Source: Magnetospirillum fulvum (GTDB taxonomy: Bacteria; Pseudomonadota; Alphaproteobacteria; Rhodospirillales; Magnetospirillaceae). From it: a stretch of DNA of 64,000 nt. The DNA is taken from contig NZ_FNWO01000005.1 of NCBI RefSeq assembly GCF_900108475.1, positions 186,001 to 250,000 on the forward strand, in the 5' to 3' direction. The notes beneath the pieces are model-generated. The model saw only the letters and a list, made by a program, of their open reading frames with translations, ran no database searches and was not told the DNA's origin. Both the position numbers and the translations under genes were made by a program. Shown here piece by piece: positions 38,457 to 55,765 of this stretch (position 1 is its first letter; each line of letters opens with the position of its first letter).

Positions 38457-39220
38457 AGCCAGGATTCCGACCGATCAGCCGTCGCATACAGATAGCCGCC
38501 GCCGAAATAGGCGCTGACGCGGTCTTCTTCACGGAAGGTGATACGGTCGGGGTTCGCCAGGGTCGGAGCACCGGCGAACAGAGCGGCCGGAACCGCACCG
38601 GTGGAGACCTGCTGATCGTCACCGTTGACCTTGACCAGCGGAGCCGGAATCAGGACGGTGCGGCTCGCCGAGGTGGCGATTTCGTAGTAGCGGATCAGCA
38701 GATCGCCACGATCGACCCAGACGTCGCTGACGGTACCGGCAACCTTGCCGTCGGCACCGATGGCCTTGAAGCCGCGCGGATCGGGATCTTCGGAAGCGAT
38801 CGACAGATCGGTCGCGACCCGCAGCGGGACGAGACGGTTGTGACCCTCGGCATCGATGTCGGGCAGGTCGGAACGCTCGGCCCACGAGGCCGGGCCGACG
38901 CCGGACAGCAGAGCATTGCCGGTCGGGATCAGCGGGGCGCCGTCGAACTTGTACGCCGGAACCGCGTTGGTCACCGGAACCAGAGCCTCGGCCCGCGGAG
39001 CGGTACGGGTCGAACCGTCACGCAGCACGAAGGTCTTGGGCTCGGGCAGCGGCGGGAAGCCGATCAGTCGCTCGGGGTTCGGTCCATCCGTCACCAGCGG
39101 ATAGCCCTCGCGCTTGTCTTCCGAGCGGAGATAGTAGACCAGTACGGCGAAGAACGCCCAGAACGCATACAGCGTAAGCTGAGCCGCGTCTACGTAAGGA
39201 GTGAAAGCGCCGATGTCCAT
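38453..39220 (-). CDS. puhA: Photosynthetic reaction centre H subunit
   Basis: The 255-residue product is PuhA: one N-terminal membrane helix (LTLYAFWAFFAVLVYYLRSEDKREGYPL after residue 14), then the cytoplasmic PRC-barrel domain with GFPPLPEPKTF, LPDIDAEG, VAGTVSDVWVDRGDLLIRY and ITFREEDRVSAYFGGGYLYA. It caps the L/M core and shapes proton delivery to QB. pufLM are not in this window. It follows lhaA by 55 bases. Confidence 0.97.
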   Translation of the reverse strand: MDIGAFTPYVDAAQLTLYAFWAFFAVLVYYLRSEDKREGYPLVTDGPNPERLIGFPPLPEPKTFVLRDGSTRTAPRAEALVPVTNAVPAYKFDGAPLIPTGNALLSGVGPASWAERSDLPDIDAEGHNRLVPLRVATDLSIASEDPDPRGFKAIGADGKVAGTVSDVWVDRGDLLIRYYEIATSASRTVLIPAPLVKVNGDDQQVSTGAVPAALFAGAPTLANPDRITFREEDRVSAYFGGGYLYATADRSESWL

Positions 39221-39275
39221 GGTATGACCTCAATCGTAGAGATTAACTAGGAAGCCCGGCGAGGCCGGACATTGA

Positions 39276-40691
39276 CTAACGCTGACCAGCTTTGTTGCCC
39301 TCGGCCCGCAACAGGGGCCCAAGGGCGATCAGCGCGGCGAGCAGCATCAGGATTTCGATAATATAAACTACAGCGTAGCCGGTGGCCGGGTCATTGAGGG
39401 CCGCGCCCAGCGTGCCAGAGGCCGCCAGACTGGACACCCCATCCCGGGTCACCCCCCCCAGAGCAATCGCGATCCCGGCCGCAGAAGCCTGAACCGCTCC
39501 CCAGGCGCCCAGTGCCAGCCCACTGTCGCCCTTCTTTGCCAGCCCCATCGAAGCCGACAGGGTCGAGGCGACAAACTGACCGGTTCCGAACCCGATCAGC
39601 ACTGTTCCGAGAGCGAACAGCGCCACCGAATGAGTCGGAGCGGAAACGATCAGGCTGATCAATGCCGCCAGGCCCGAGAACACCCCGAACTGGGCCAGGC
39701 GGTGGACGTTCAAACCGGCGGCAAGCCCTCGCGCCACGGCGAGATACCCACACAACCCGCCGATGGCGAGCAGGGCGGTCAACGCCGTCGTGGCGGCCAC
39801 CGGAAGATGCAGAACCTGACCGCCGAACGGTTCCAGCAGGACGTCCTGCATGCTGAAACCGACGGTCCCAACCCCGATGGCAACCAGCCGACGGGTAGCG
39901 TTGGGGTCCTGCATGAAATCGTTCCACGCGTCGCGGAAGCGGGGCTCGGGCGTCGCGACCTTCGCCGCGGCGGTCTTGGCGCGATTGGGGTCGCGCGGCT
40001 CCTGCTTCCACAGAGCGATGGAATTCAACAGCATCGTGACGAAAGCGGCCCCCTGGACCACCTCGATCAGACGCTGCGGCGAGAAATCGGACAACAGAAT
40101 GCCGAACACCACCGCGCTCAGCACCATGCCGACCAGCAGCATCGAGCACATCATCGCGACGACGCGGGGACGGCTTTCCTCGGGCGCCATGTCGGCGGCA
40201 AGCGCCAGCCCGACGGTCTGGGCGGTGTGCATCCCAGCCCCGACCAGCAGGAAGGCGGCGGCGGCCCCGATCTGACCGACGATGTTCGGCCCCACCGAGG
40301 GCTCGGACAGCAGCAGCAGGGCGAACGGCATGATCGACAACCCGCCGAACTGGAGCATCGTTCCCATCCAGATATAGGGAACGCGGCGCCAGCCAAGGGC
40401 GGAGCGGTGATGGTCCGACTTGAAGCCGATGAAGGTGCGGAACGGAGCCAGGATCAGCGGCAACGCCACCATCAGCGCCACCAGCCAGGCCGGAACGCCG
40501 AGTTCGACGATCATCACCCGGTTCAGGGTGCCGATGACCAACACCACCGCCATGCCGACGGTCAGCTGGAACAGCGACAGACGGAACAGACGGCCCAGCG
40601 GAAGATCGGGCGTGGCAATATCGGCGAAGGGCAGGAATCGCGTGTCGATTCCCACCAACGAGCGCGCAATGCTGTTGGTAAGCCTCTTCAT
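39276..40691 (-). CDS. lhaA: LhaA, light-harvesting 1 assembly protein (PucC/BCD family)
   Basis: The 471-residue membrane protein with about 12 spans belongs to the BCD branch of the major facilitator superfamily. Typical segments are LFQLTVGMAVVLVIGTLNRVMIVELG, FRTFIGFKSDHHRSALGWRRVPYIW and GTVGFSMQDVLLEPFGGQV. Its place between bchM and puhA identifies it as LhaA, which helps insert LH1 with its bacteriochlorophyll. Its start overlaps the bchM stop (ATGA). A related paralogue is at 50567-51898. Confidence 0.95.
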   Translation of the reverse strand: MKRLTNSIARSLVGIDTRFLPFADIATPDLPLGRLFRLSLFQLTVGMAVVLVIGTLNRVMIVELGVPAWLVALMVALPLILAPFRTFIGFKSDHHRSALGWRRVPYIWMGTMLQFGGLSIMPFALLLLSEPSVGPNIVGQIGAAAAFLLVGAGMHTAQTVGLALAADMAPEESRPRVVAMMCSMLLVGMVLSAVVFGILLSDFSPQRLIEVVQGAAFVTMLLNSIALWKQEPRDPNRAKTAAAKVATPEPRFRDAWNDFMQDPNATRRLVAIGVGTVGFSMQDVLLEPFGGQVLHLPVAATTALTALLAIGGLCGYLAVARGLAAGLNVHRLAQFGVFSGLAALISLIVSAPTHSVALFALGTVLIGFGTGQFVASTLSASMGLAKKGDSGLALGAWGAVQASAAGIAIALGGVTRDGVSSLAASGTLGAALNDPATGYAVVYIIEILMLLAALIALGPLLRAEGNKAGQR

Positions 40692-41388
40692 GACCGCCGC
40701 AGCTCCAGCGCCTGGGATTTATAAAACCCGGTCAGAATACGCCGGGTCCGCCCCGGACTCCAGCCTGCCAATTCGGATGTGGTGGCAATCTTCGCCAACA
40801 GAGCACTCTCCTCGACCGGAACGATCGACGGGCCGCGATCTCCGCGCGGGAAGAACTTGCCGGCGTGATGCATCAGCATCAGCATCGGCGTGCGCGGAGC
40901 AAAGGTGAACAGCACGGCACGACGGGTCATCGCCGCCAGCGCGGCGACAACCTTGACCTTGTCCGGTGTATCGTAATGGATGATCGAGTCCATCGCCACG
41001 GCATAGTCGAAAGTGCCGAGCGCGGGATCGAGCATATCACCCGAGCGGAAATCAATGCTGCCGGGGGCGAGGTCGTCGGGCATCCGTTCCTTGGCCACGC
41101 CGATCAGGGTCGGCGACAGGTCGATCGCCACCACCTCGGCCCCGCGCCGCGCCGCCTCGACGGCGAGCAGGCCGGTGCCGCACCCGGCATCGAGCAGCCG
41201 CATCCCGGTCATATCGGCGGGCAGCCAGCTCATCAGGGTGCCGCGCATTTCCTCGCGCCCGGCCCGGACGGTCTCGCGAATCCGGCTGACCGGGCTGTCC
41301 GACGTCAATTTGGCCCAGGCGTCGGCGGCGGTCCGGTCAAAGTAAGTGGCGAGCCAGCCCTTACGGTGTTGGTAATTGGCGGTGGGCA

Positions 41389-41389
<1 letters not shown>
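40688..41389 (-). CDS. bchM: Magnesium-protoporphyrin O-methyltransferase BchM
   Basis: The 233-residue SAM-dependent methyltransferase has motif I RLLDAGCGTGLLAVEAARRG, then VVAIDLSPTLIGVAKER and DYAVAMDSIIHYD. It methylates Mg-protoporphyrin IX before the isocyclic ring is formed. The ATG at 41389 shares one base with the bchL stop (TGATG); a TTG one codon upstream is less likely. Confidence 0.95.
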
Positions 41390-49390
<8,001 letters not shown>

Positions 49391-49428
49391 CTTACCGACG
49401 TTCCCCCCAGCCGGAAGCATGACCCGGG

Positions 49429-49457
49429 ATGCTATACGGTCGGTCTGGGGGTGTCAA
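49429..49457 (-). promoter_or_regulatory. Predicted sigma-70 type promoter of the bchF operon
   Basis: On the minus strand TTGACA (49457-49452) is followed after 17 bases by TAGCAT (49434-49429), a perfect -35 and a fair -10. Transcription would start near 49422, about 30 bases before the preferred bchF start. No TGT-N12-ACA PpsR/CrtJ site was found in 49391-49679. Confidence 0.6.
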
Positions 49458-49679
49458 CCTAGCGTTCCTGTCGGCCATTTCCGCCAGAGTCGGGCTATGC
49501 GCGGCCCTTTCGAACCGTTGCAATTCGCCTTGCCAGCGAGCGATCTCCCCCCTTAAATTGGCCGCCCAGACGGCGCCGGGGGAGGTGCTGTCCGGATCGG
49601 AGAGTAAATTCCAAGGAACGGGCGGTCTGGCCCGCGTCTAATGGCGGCGCTTTGCCGGTGTCGAGGGAGACAAAGGGTC

Positions 49680-50570
49680 ATGGATTTGGTGAAAGCTCGC
49701 GCGATCATCGCGCCCTCGGTGGAACTGCTCAAGCCCATCACGTGGTTCCCGCCGATGTGGGCGTTCGCGTGTGGCGTGGTCTCGTCGGGTCAGTCGGTGA
49801 TCGACCATTTCGGCTTCGTCGTCGCTGGGGTTGCCCTGGCCGGTCCGCTGGTCTGCGGCACCAGCCAGGCTGTCAACGACTGGTTCGACCGCCATGTCGA
49901 TGCCATCAACGAGCCCAACCGCCCGATCCCGTCGGGCCGCCTGCCCGGCCAGACCGGACTTTATATAGCGATCGGATGGACCGCTTTGTCGGCCTGGGTC
50001 GCGTTCTATCTCGGCGCGGTGGTGTTCGTCGCCGCCCTGCTCGGCCTCGCGCTGGCCTGGGCCTACAGTGCGCCGCCGTGGCGGCTGAAGGAAAACGGCT
50101 GGCACGGCAACCTCGCCTGCGCCGCCTGTTACGAGGGTCTGCCCTGGATCACCGGTGCCGCCGTGATGACCGGCGGCCTGCCCGACTGGAAGGTGTTCGC
50201 CCTGGCCGCGCTCTATAGCGCCGGGGCGCACGGCATCATGACCCTGAACGATTTCAAGTCGGTCGAGGGCGACCGTCAGATGGGCGTCAACTCGCTGCCG
50301 GTGCTGCTCGGGCCGGAGAAGGCCGGGGTGCTGGCCTGCAAGGTGATGGCCATCCCGCAGGCAGTGGTGATCTTGCTGCTGCTGCTGTGGGGCCACACCA
50401 CCGGAGCCGCGATCGTCACCCTGCTGCTGGCGATTCAGGGCGTGCTGATGGTCAAGCTGCTGAAGCGTCCGGCCGAACTGGCGCCCTGGTATAATGCCAC
50501 CGGCATCACTCTTTATGTCCTCGGCATGATGGTCAGCGCGGTCGCGTTGAATGCCGGGGTGACCCAGTGA
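49680..50570 (+). CDS. bchG: Bacteriochlorophyll synthase BchG
   Basis: The 296-residue UbiA-type prenyltransferase esterifies bacteriochlorophyllide with geranylgeranyl diphosphate. The Asp-rich motif is NDWFDRHVDAINEPNRPIPSG, the second motif is NDFKSVEGDRQMGVNSLPV, and about eight membrane spans are visible. ATG 49680 with GGGAGA upstream is preferred to an in-frame codon at 49641. It heads bchG-bch2-bchP. Confidence 0.97.
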   Translation: MDLVKARAIIAPSVELLKPITWFPPMWAFACGVVSSGQSVIDHFGFVVAGVALAGPLVCGTSQAVNDWFDRHVDAINEPNRPIPSGRLPGQTGLYIAIGWTALSAWVAFYLGAVVFVAALLGLALAWAYSAPPWRLKENGWHGNLACAACYEGLPWITGAAVMTGGLPDWKVFALAALYSAGAHGIMTLNDFKSVEGDRQMGVNSLPVLLGPEKAGVLACKVMAIPQAVVILLLLLWGHTTGAAIVTLLLAIQGVLMVKLLKRPAELAPWYNATGITLYVLGMMVSAVALNAGVTQ

Positions 50571-51898
50571 GTTCCGGCGCCCCTCTCGGCTGGCTTGGTA
50601 TTGTCCGGCTCGGGCTGATCCAGGCCTCCCTGGGGGCCATCGTCGTTCTCGCCACCTCGACCGTCAACCGCGTGATGGCGGTCGAACTGGCCCTGCCCGC
50701 CTTGGTTCCCGGCGTTCTGGTGGCGTGGCATTACGCCGTCCAGATCCTGCGTCCCCGGATGGGCTATGGCTCCGATCAGGGCGGGCGGCGAGCCCCCTGG
50801 ATCATGGGCGGCCAAGTGATCCTCGCCACCGGCGGGATCTCCGCCGCGCTGGCGATCCCGCTGATCGAGACCTCGCTGCCGCTGGGTCTGGCGGTTTCCT
50901 TCATCGGCTTCACCCTGGTCGGCATCGGCGCGGGCACTTCGGGCACCACCCTGTTGGTGCTGATGGCGAAACGGGTCGCCCCCGCGCTGCGTCCCGCCGC
51001 CGCGACGATCGTCTGGGTGATGATGATCGCCGGAATGGCGGTCACCGCCGGAACCGTCAGCAAGCTGCTCGCTCCGTTCTCGGCCGAGCGTTTGATCGAG
51101 GTTACCGTCGGTGTCGCCGTGTTTGCCCTGGTGTTGACCGGCGGCGCGCTGTGGGGGGTCGAAGGCCCGCTTTCGCACGAATCCGCGCCGCCGCCCGAGA
51201 AACGGCAGCAGCCGTTCATGCAGGCGCTGGCCGAAGTGTGGTCCGAGCCGCAGGCCCGCAGCCTGACCCTGTTCATCTTCGTCTCGATGCTGGCCTATAA
51301 CGCCCAGGAACTGATCCTGGAGCCGTTCGCCGGTCACGTCTATGGCCGCACCGTCGGCGAGACGGCGCGGATCACCGGGATGCAACATGGCGGTGCCCTG
51401 CTGGGAATGATCCTGGCCGGGACGCTGTGCACCATTTTGTCCCGCCGCTGGGCCGGGACGATGCGCGCCTCGACGATGATCGGCTGCGTCGGGTCGGGTT
51501 TGATCCTGCTGGTCCTGGCCGGATCGGGCTTTGTCGCGCCCGACTGGCCGCTCGACCTCACCGTGTTCATCTTGGGGATCGCCAACGGTGCCTTCGCGGT
51601 GTCGGCGATCAGTTCGATGATGACGATGGTCGGCCACGGCACCAAATCGCGCGAGGGAACCCGGATGGGAATTTGGGGCGCGGCCCAGGCGGTCGCCTTT
51701 GCCGTGGGCGGTCTGGTTGCGACCGCGTCGAGCGATCTGGCCCGCTGGCTGCTGGGCTCGCCCGCCGCCGCCTATGCCGCCGTGTTCGCGATGGAAGCCC
51801 TGTTGTTCGTTGTCGCCGCCTGGTTGGCGGTGAGTGTGTTCCAGTCAAGTGGGTCCGGGTCTCGCCAGAGCGAGGCAGAGGGGCCGGTCGGCGGTTGA
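50567..51898 (+). CDS. BCD-family (PucC-like) membrane protein between bchG and bchP
   Basis: The 443-residue membrane protein of the BCD/MFS family is related to LhaA: LGAIVVLATSTVNRVMAVELALPA, MGYGSDQGGRRAPWIMGGQ and NAQELILEPFAGHVYGRTV. The same position is held by orf428 (also called bch2) in Rhodobacter; its exact role in pigment handling is not settled. The GTG start overlaps the bchG stop (GTGA). Confidence 0.9.
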   Translation: MSSGAPLGWLGIVRLGLIQASLGAIVVLATSTVNRVMAVELALPALVPGVLVAWHYAVQILRPRMGYGSDQGGRRAPWIMGGQVILATGGISAALAIPLIETSLPLGLAVSFIGFTLVGIGAGTSGTTLLVLMAKRVAPALRPAAATIVWVMMIAGMAVTAGTVSKLLAPFSAERLIEVTVGVAVFALVLTGGALWGVEGPLSHESAPPPEKRQQPFMQALAEVWSEPQARSLTLFIFVSMLAYNAQELILEPFAGHVYGRTVGETARITGMQHGGALLGMILAGTLCTILSRRWAGTMRASTMIGCVGSGLILLVLAGSGFVAPDWPLDLTVFILGIANGAFAVSAISSMMTMVGHGTKSREGTRMGIWGAAQAVAFAVGGLVATASSDLARWLLGSPAAAYAAVFAMEALLFVVAAWLAVSVFQSSGSGSRQSEAEGPVGG

Positions 51899-51926
51899 GC
51901 CGAAACACCAATCGGGGGGAAAGACG

Positions 51927-53114
51927 ATGACCGAACTTAACACTTTCGACGCCGTCGTGGTTGGCGGCGGTCCGGCCGGAGCGACAGCGGCGACCCATCT
52001 GGCCCGGCGTGGCTTCTCGGTTCTGCTGCTCGACCGCGCCGGTCGAATCAAGCCCTGTGGTGGCGCGGTGCCGCCCCGGTTGATGGCCGAGTTCGAGATT
52101 CCCGACAGCCTGCTGGTGGCGCGGATCACCAAGGCGCGGATGATCGCTCCCTCGAACCAGTATGTCGATATTCCGATCGAGGGCGGCTATGTCGGCATGG
52201 TCAACCGCTCGACCTTCGACGAATGGCTGCGCGAGCGGGCCCGTGCCGCCGGAGCCGAACGTCGCACCGGCACCTTCGAGACCTTCGAGCGCGACGAGAA
52301 CGGCGTCGCGGTGATCCACTACAAGGATTCCGACGGCAATCCGGCGGCGGTCAAGGCCCGCGCCGTGATCGGCGCCGACGGTGCCCAGTCCGCGATCGGC
52401 CGTCAGGCGGTGCCCGGTGCCGACAAGCTGAAATACGTCTTCGCCTATCATGAATTCGTCCGCACCCCCGACCAGCCCCCGGCGGGCTATGAGGCCGACC
52501 GCTGCGACGTCTATTACCAAGGCCCGCTGTCGCCGGACTTTTATGCCTGGGTGTTCCCGCACGGCGACACCGTCAGCATCGGCACCGGCACCGCGCTGAA
52601 GGGCTTCTCGATGCGTCAGGCGGTCACCGACCTGCGCAAGACGATCGGGTTGGACAGCGCCGAGACCCTGCGCCAGGAAGGCGCGCCGATCCCGATGGAG
52701 CCGCTCAAGGTGTGGGATAACGGCCGCGACGTGCTGCTGGCCGGTGACGCCGCTGGCGTCGTCGCCCCGGCCTCGGGCGAAGGCATCTATTACGCGATGG
52801 TCGGCGGCCGTCTCGCCGGCGAAGCGGTCGCCGACTTCCTGATCAGCGGCAAGCCCAAGGCCCTGGCCAGTGCCCGTCGCCGCTTCATGAAGGCGCACGG
52901 CAACGTGTTCCGCGTCCTCGGCGTGATGCAGAGCTTCTGGTACAGCAACGACAACCGCCGCGAACGCTTCGTCAGCATCTGCCGCGACAAGGACGTTCAG
53001 CAGCTGACCTTCGACGCCTACATGAACAAGGAACTGGTCAAGGCCAAGCCGCTGGCCCATGTCCGCATTTTCCTGAAGAACATCGCCCACCTTACCGGCC
53101 TGATCAAAGCCTAA
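51927..53114 (+). CDS. bchP: Geranylgeranyl diphosphate/bacteriochlorophyll reductase BchP
   Basis: The 395-residue FAD-dependent reductase converts the geranylgeranyl tail to phytyl. It shows the Rossmann start VVVGGGPAGATAATHLARRG, CGGAVPPRLM, ARAVIGADGAQSAIGR and GDAAGVVAPASGEGIYYAMVGG. ATG 51927 follows GGGGGGAAAGACG. It lies 28 bases after the BCD-family gene. Confidence 0.97.
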   Translation: MTELNTFDAVVVGGGPAGATAATHLARRGFSVLLLDRAGRIKPCGGAVPPRLMAEFEIPDSLLVARITKARMIAPSNQYVDIPIEGGYVGMVNRSTFDEWLRERARAAGAERRTGTFETFERDENGVAVIHYKDSDGNPAAVKARAVIGADGAQSAIGRQAVPGADKLKYVFAYHEFVRTPDQPPAGYEADRCDVYYQGPLSPDFYAWVFPHGDTVSIGTGTALKGFSMRQAVTDLRKTIGLDSAETLRQEGAPIPMEPLKVWDNGRDVLLAGDAAGVVAPASGEGIYYAMVGGRLAGEAVADFLISGKPKALASARRRFMKAHGNVFRVLGVMQSFWYSNDNRRERFVSICRDKDVQQLTFDAYMNKELVKAKPLAHVRIFLKNIAHLTGLIKA

Positions 53115-53134
53115 ACCAGATCGGAGACCCGTCA

Positions 53135-54661
53135 GTGACCCTTGCGCACAGTCAGAATACGATCCGGGACGGAGCCACCCGCCCCCATGCCGTCGTCATC
53201 GGCAGCGGCTACGGCGGCCTTGCCGCCGCCATCCGCCTGGGAGCCCGCGGCTATCGCGTCACCGTTCTGGAGCGTCTCGACGCGGCAGGGGGACGCGGTT
53301 ACGTCTTCCGTCAGGACGGGTTCACCTTCGATGCCGGTCCGACCATCATCACCGCGCCGTTCCTGTTCGAAGAGCTGTGGAAATTGTGCGGCAAGACGAT
53401 GTCGGACGACATCGACCTCCGCCTGATGGACCCGTTCTACCGCATCCGGTTCGACGATGGCCGCACCTTCGATTATTGCGGCGATCGCGACCGGCTGCGG
53501 GCCGAGGTGGCGAAGTTCTGCCCGGGCGACCTGCCCGGCTATGACCGCTTCATGAAGGCGAGCGAGGGGGTGTTCCGGGTCGGCTTCGAGAAGCTGTCCT
53601 CGATGCCGTTCTCGTCGATCACCGACATGCTGAAGGTGGCTCCGGCGATGGCGATCCATCGCTCGTACCGCAGCGTGTACCAGTTCGCCGCCGAATATCT
53701 GTCCGACGACGCGCTGCGGATCGTCTTTAGCTTCCATCCGCTGTTGATCGGCGGCAATCCCTATTCGGTGACGTCGGTCTACAGCCTGATCTCGTATCTG
53801 GAACAGCGCTGGGGCGTCCATTTCGCGATGGGCGGCACCGGCGCGCTGGTCCAGGGGCTGGTCGGGCTGATCGAGGGCCAGGGCAACAAGATCCGTTACA
53901 AGTCTCCGGTTGCCCGCATCCTGGCCGAGCAGGGCCGCGCCGTCGGCGTCCGTCTTGAATCGGGCGAGGTGATCGACGCCGACATCGTCGTCTCCAACGC
54001 CGATGCCGCCACCACCTATAACACCCTGCTCGCCGACGAACCGCGCTTCCGCTGGTCGGATTCGCGGATCGAGAAAAGTGTCAGTTCGATGAGCGCCTTC
54101 GTGTGGTACTTTGGCACCCGGAAGCGTTATGAGGATGTCCCTCACCACACCATCCTCCTCGGCCCGCGCTACCGTGGTCTGCTGCACGACATCTTCGACA
54201 AGAAAACCCTGGCCGAGGATTTCAGCCTGTATCTCTATCGCCCCACCGCGACGGACCCGTCGATGGCCCCCAAGGGCTGCGACTCGTTCTATGTGCTGTC
54301 GCCGGTTCCCAATCTGGAAGGCGATACCGACTGGACGACCGAGGCAGAAATCTACCGCAAGCGGATCGCCGCCTATCTCAGCCGTACCGTGCTGCCCGAT
54401 CTGGAAGCCAACGTCGTCTCCTCGCGGATGACGACGCCGCTCGACTTCCAGAACCGGCTGCAATCGTTCCGTGGCGCCGCGTTCGGCATGCAGCCGATCC
54501 TGCTTCAAAGCGCGTGGTTCCGTCCCAACAACCGCAGCGAGGAACTCGACCGCCTGTATCTGGTCGGTGCCGGAACCCATCCCGGCGCCGGACTTCCGGG
54601 CGTGCTGTCCTCCGCGCAGGTCATTGACAGGCTGGTGCCCGATGCCAACGCCCTCATCTAA
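53135..54661 (+). CDS. crtI: Phytoene desaturase CrtI
   Basis: The 508-residue product has the FAD-binding start AVVIGSGYGGLAAAIRLGARG, DAAGGRGYVFRQDGFTFDAGPT, and the C-terminal carotenoid desaturase signature YLVGAGTHPGAGLPGVLSSA. Its direct overlap with crtB supports CrtI rather than CrtD. It introduces the double bonds that turn phytoene into neurosporene or lycopene. GTG 53135 has a GGAG nearby. The 3' end overlaps crtB by 20 bases. Confidence 0.94.
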   Translation: MTLAHSQNTIRDGATRPHAVVIGSGYGGLAAAIRLGARGYRVTVLERLDAAGGRGYVFRQDGFTFDAGPTIITAPFLFEELWKLCGKTMSDDIDLRLMDPFYRIRFDDGRTFDYCGDRDRLRAEVAKFCPGDLPGYDRFMKASEGVFRVGFEKLSSMPFSSITDMLKVAPAMAIHRSYRSVYQFAAEYLSDDALRIVFSFHPLLIGGNPYSVTSVYSLISYLEQRWGVHFAMGGTGALVQGLVGLIEGQGNKIRYKSPVARILAEQGRAVGVRLESGEVIDADIVVSNADAATTYNTLLADEPRFRWSDSRIEKSVSSMSAFVWYFGTRKRYEDVPHHTILLGPRYRGLLHDIFDKKTLAEDFSLYLYRPTATDPSMAPKGCDSFYVLSPVPNLEGDTDWTTEAEIYRKRIAAYLSRTVLPDLEANVVSSRMTTPLDFQNRLQSFRGAAFGMQPILLQSAWFRPNNRSEELDRLYLVGAGTHPGAGLPGVLSSAQVIDRLVPDANALI

Positions 54662-55712
54662 CCGCCCCGCCTCGTCGGCGGCCGATTTCGCCGAATGCCG
54701 CGCTCTGATGAAAGGCGGGTCGAAATCGTTCTTCGCCGCCTCGCTGCTGCTGCCCAGTTCGGTCTGCAAGCCCGCGACCGCGCTGTATGCCTTTTGCCGA
54801 TTGGCCGACGACGCCGTCGATGAAGGCGGCGGGATCGACGCGCTCGAAGGATTGCTCGACCGGCTCGACGGAATCTATGCGGGCAATCCGGCACCGATCG
54901 CCGCCGACCGCGAATTCGCTCAGGTCGTCGCCTTTTACGGCATCCCCAAGACCCTGCCCGCCGCCCTGATCGAGGGGTTCGAGTGGGACGGGCTGGGCCG
55001 TCGTTATGAAACCCTGTCCGACCTCAACGCCTATGCCACCCGCGTCGCGGGCACGGTCGGGGCGATGATGACGATGCTGATGGGGGTGCGCGATCCCGAC
55101 GCGGTGGCGCGGGCCTGCGATCTGGGCATCGCGATGCAATTCACCAACATCGCCCGCGATGTCGGCGAGGACGCCCGCAGGGGCCGCATCTATCTGCCGC
55201 TGACCTGGATGCGCGAGGAAGGGATCGACCCCGACGCCTGGTTAAAAGACCCCAAGTTCGACAAGGCGCTGGGCCGGGTGGTCAAGCGGCTGCTGAAGGC
55301 CGCCGACGAACTGTATCTCCGCTCGGAAGCGGGCGTCGCCGCCCTGCCCCCCGCCTGCCGGGGTGCCATCCACGCCGCCCGCTTCCTCTATGCCGAAATC
55401 GGTCACAAGGTCCGGCGGCGCGGCTACGATTCCGTCACCGGCCGCGCCGTGGTGCCGCTGTACCACAAGCTGTGGCTGCTGGTGACCAAGATCGTTCTGA
55501 GCGACTTCATTCCCACCCACCGGATTGTCGCGCCGCCGGTCGAGGAAGCCCGCTTCCTGGTCGATGCCGTCGCCGCGATCCCCGACTGGCCCGAAGCGTC
55601 GCGCGGCAAGATCCGCCCGCCGATCCGCTGGTGGAGCTTCACCGACCGCGCCATCTGGGTGCTCGATCTGTTCGAGCAACTGGAACGGCGCGATCAGCTT
55701 CAGCGGCGGTAA
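54642..55712 (+). CDS. crtB: Phytoene synthase CrtB
   Basis: The 356-residue squalene/phytoene synthase has GGSKSFFAASLLLP, the two Asp-rich motifs CRLADDAVDEG and NIARDVGEDARRGRIYLP, and YRRGYDSVTGRAV-like RRRGYDSVTGRAVVP. It condenses two geranylgeranyl diphosphates. The start ATG 54642 lies inside the crtI end. A hairpin follows the stop. Confidence 0.95.
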   Translation: MPTPSSNRPASSAADFAECRALMKGGSKSFFAASLLLPSSVCKPATALYAFCRLADDAVDEGGGIDALEGLLDRLDGIYAGNPAPIAADREFAQVVAFYGIPKTLPAALIEGFEWDGLGRRYETLSDLNAYATRVAGTVGAMMTMLMGVRDPDAVARACDLGIAMQFTNIARDVGEDARRGRIYLPLTWMREEGIDPDAWLKDPKFDKALGRVVKRLLKAADELYLRSEAGVAALPPACRGAIHAARFLYAEIGHKVRRRGYDSVTGRAVVPLYHKLWLLVTKIVLSDFIPTHRIVAPPVEEARFLVDAVAAIPDWPEASRGKIRPPIRWWSFTDRAIWVLDLFEQLERRDQLQRR

Positions 55713-55726
55713 CAGCCTGACCTCCC

Positions 55727-55758
55727 CCCCATCCTCTCGGACGAAAGAGAGGATGGGG
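55727..55758. terminator. Hairpin between convergent crtB and the TRAP binding-protein gene
   Basis: CCCCATCCTCTC (55727-55738) pairs perfectly with GAGAGGATGGGG (55747-55758) over an eight-base loop, between two gene ends. No U-tract follows. Confidence 0.55.
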
Positions 55759-55765
55759 CGGAGCG

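Noticed and set aside
50567-51898. Possible duplication of lhaA
   Set aside because: Both are BCD-family proteins, but each sits in its classical place (lhaA by puhA; orf428/bch2 between bchG and bchP), so they are old paralogues.
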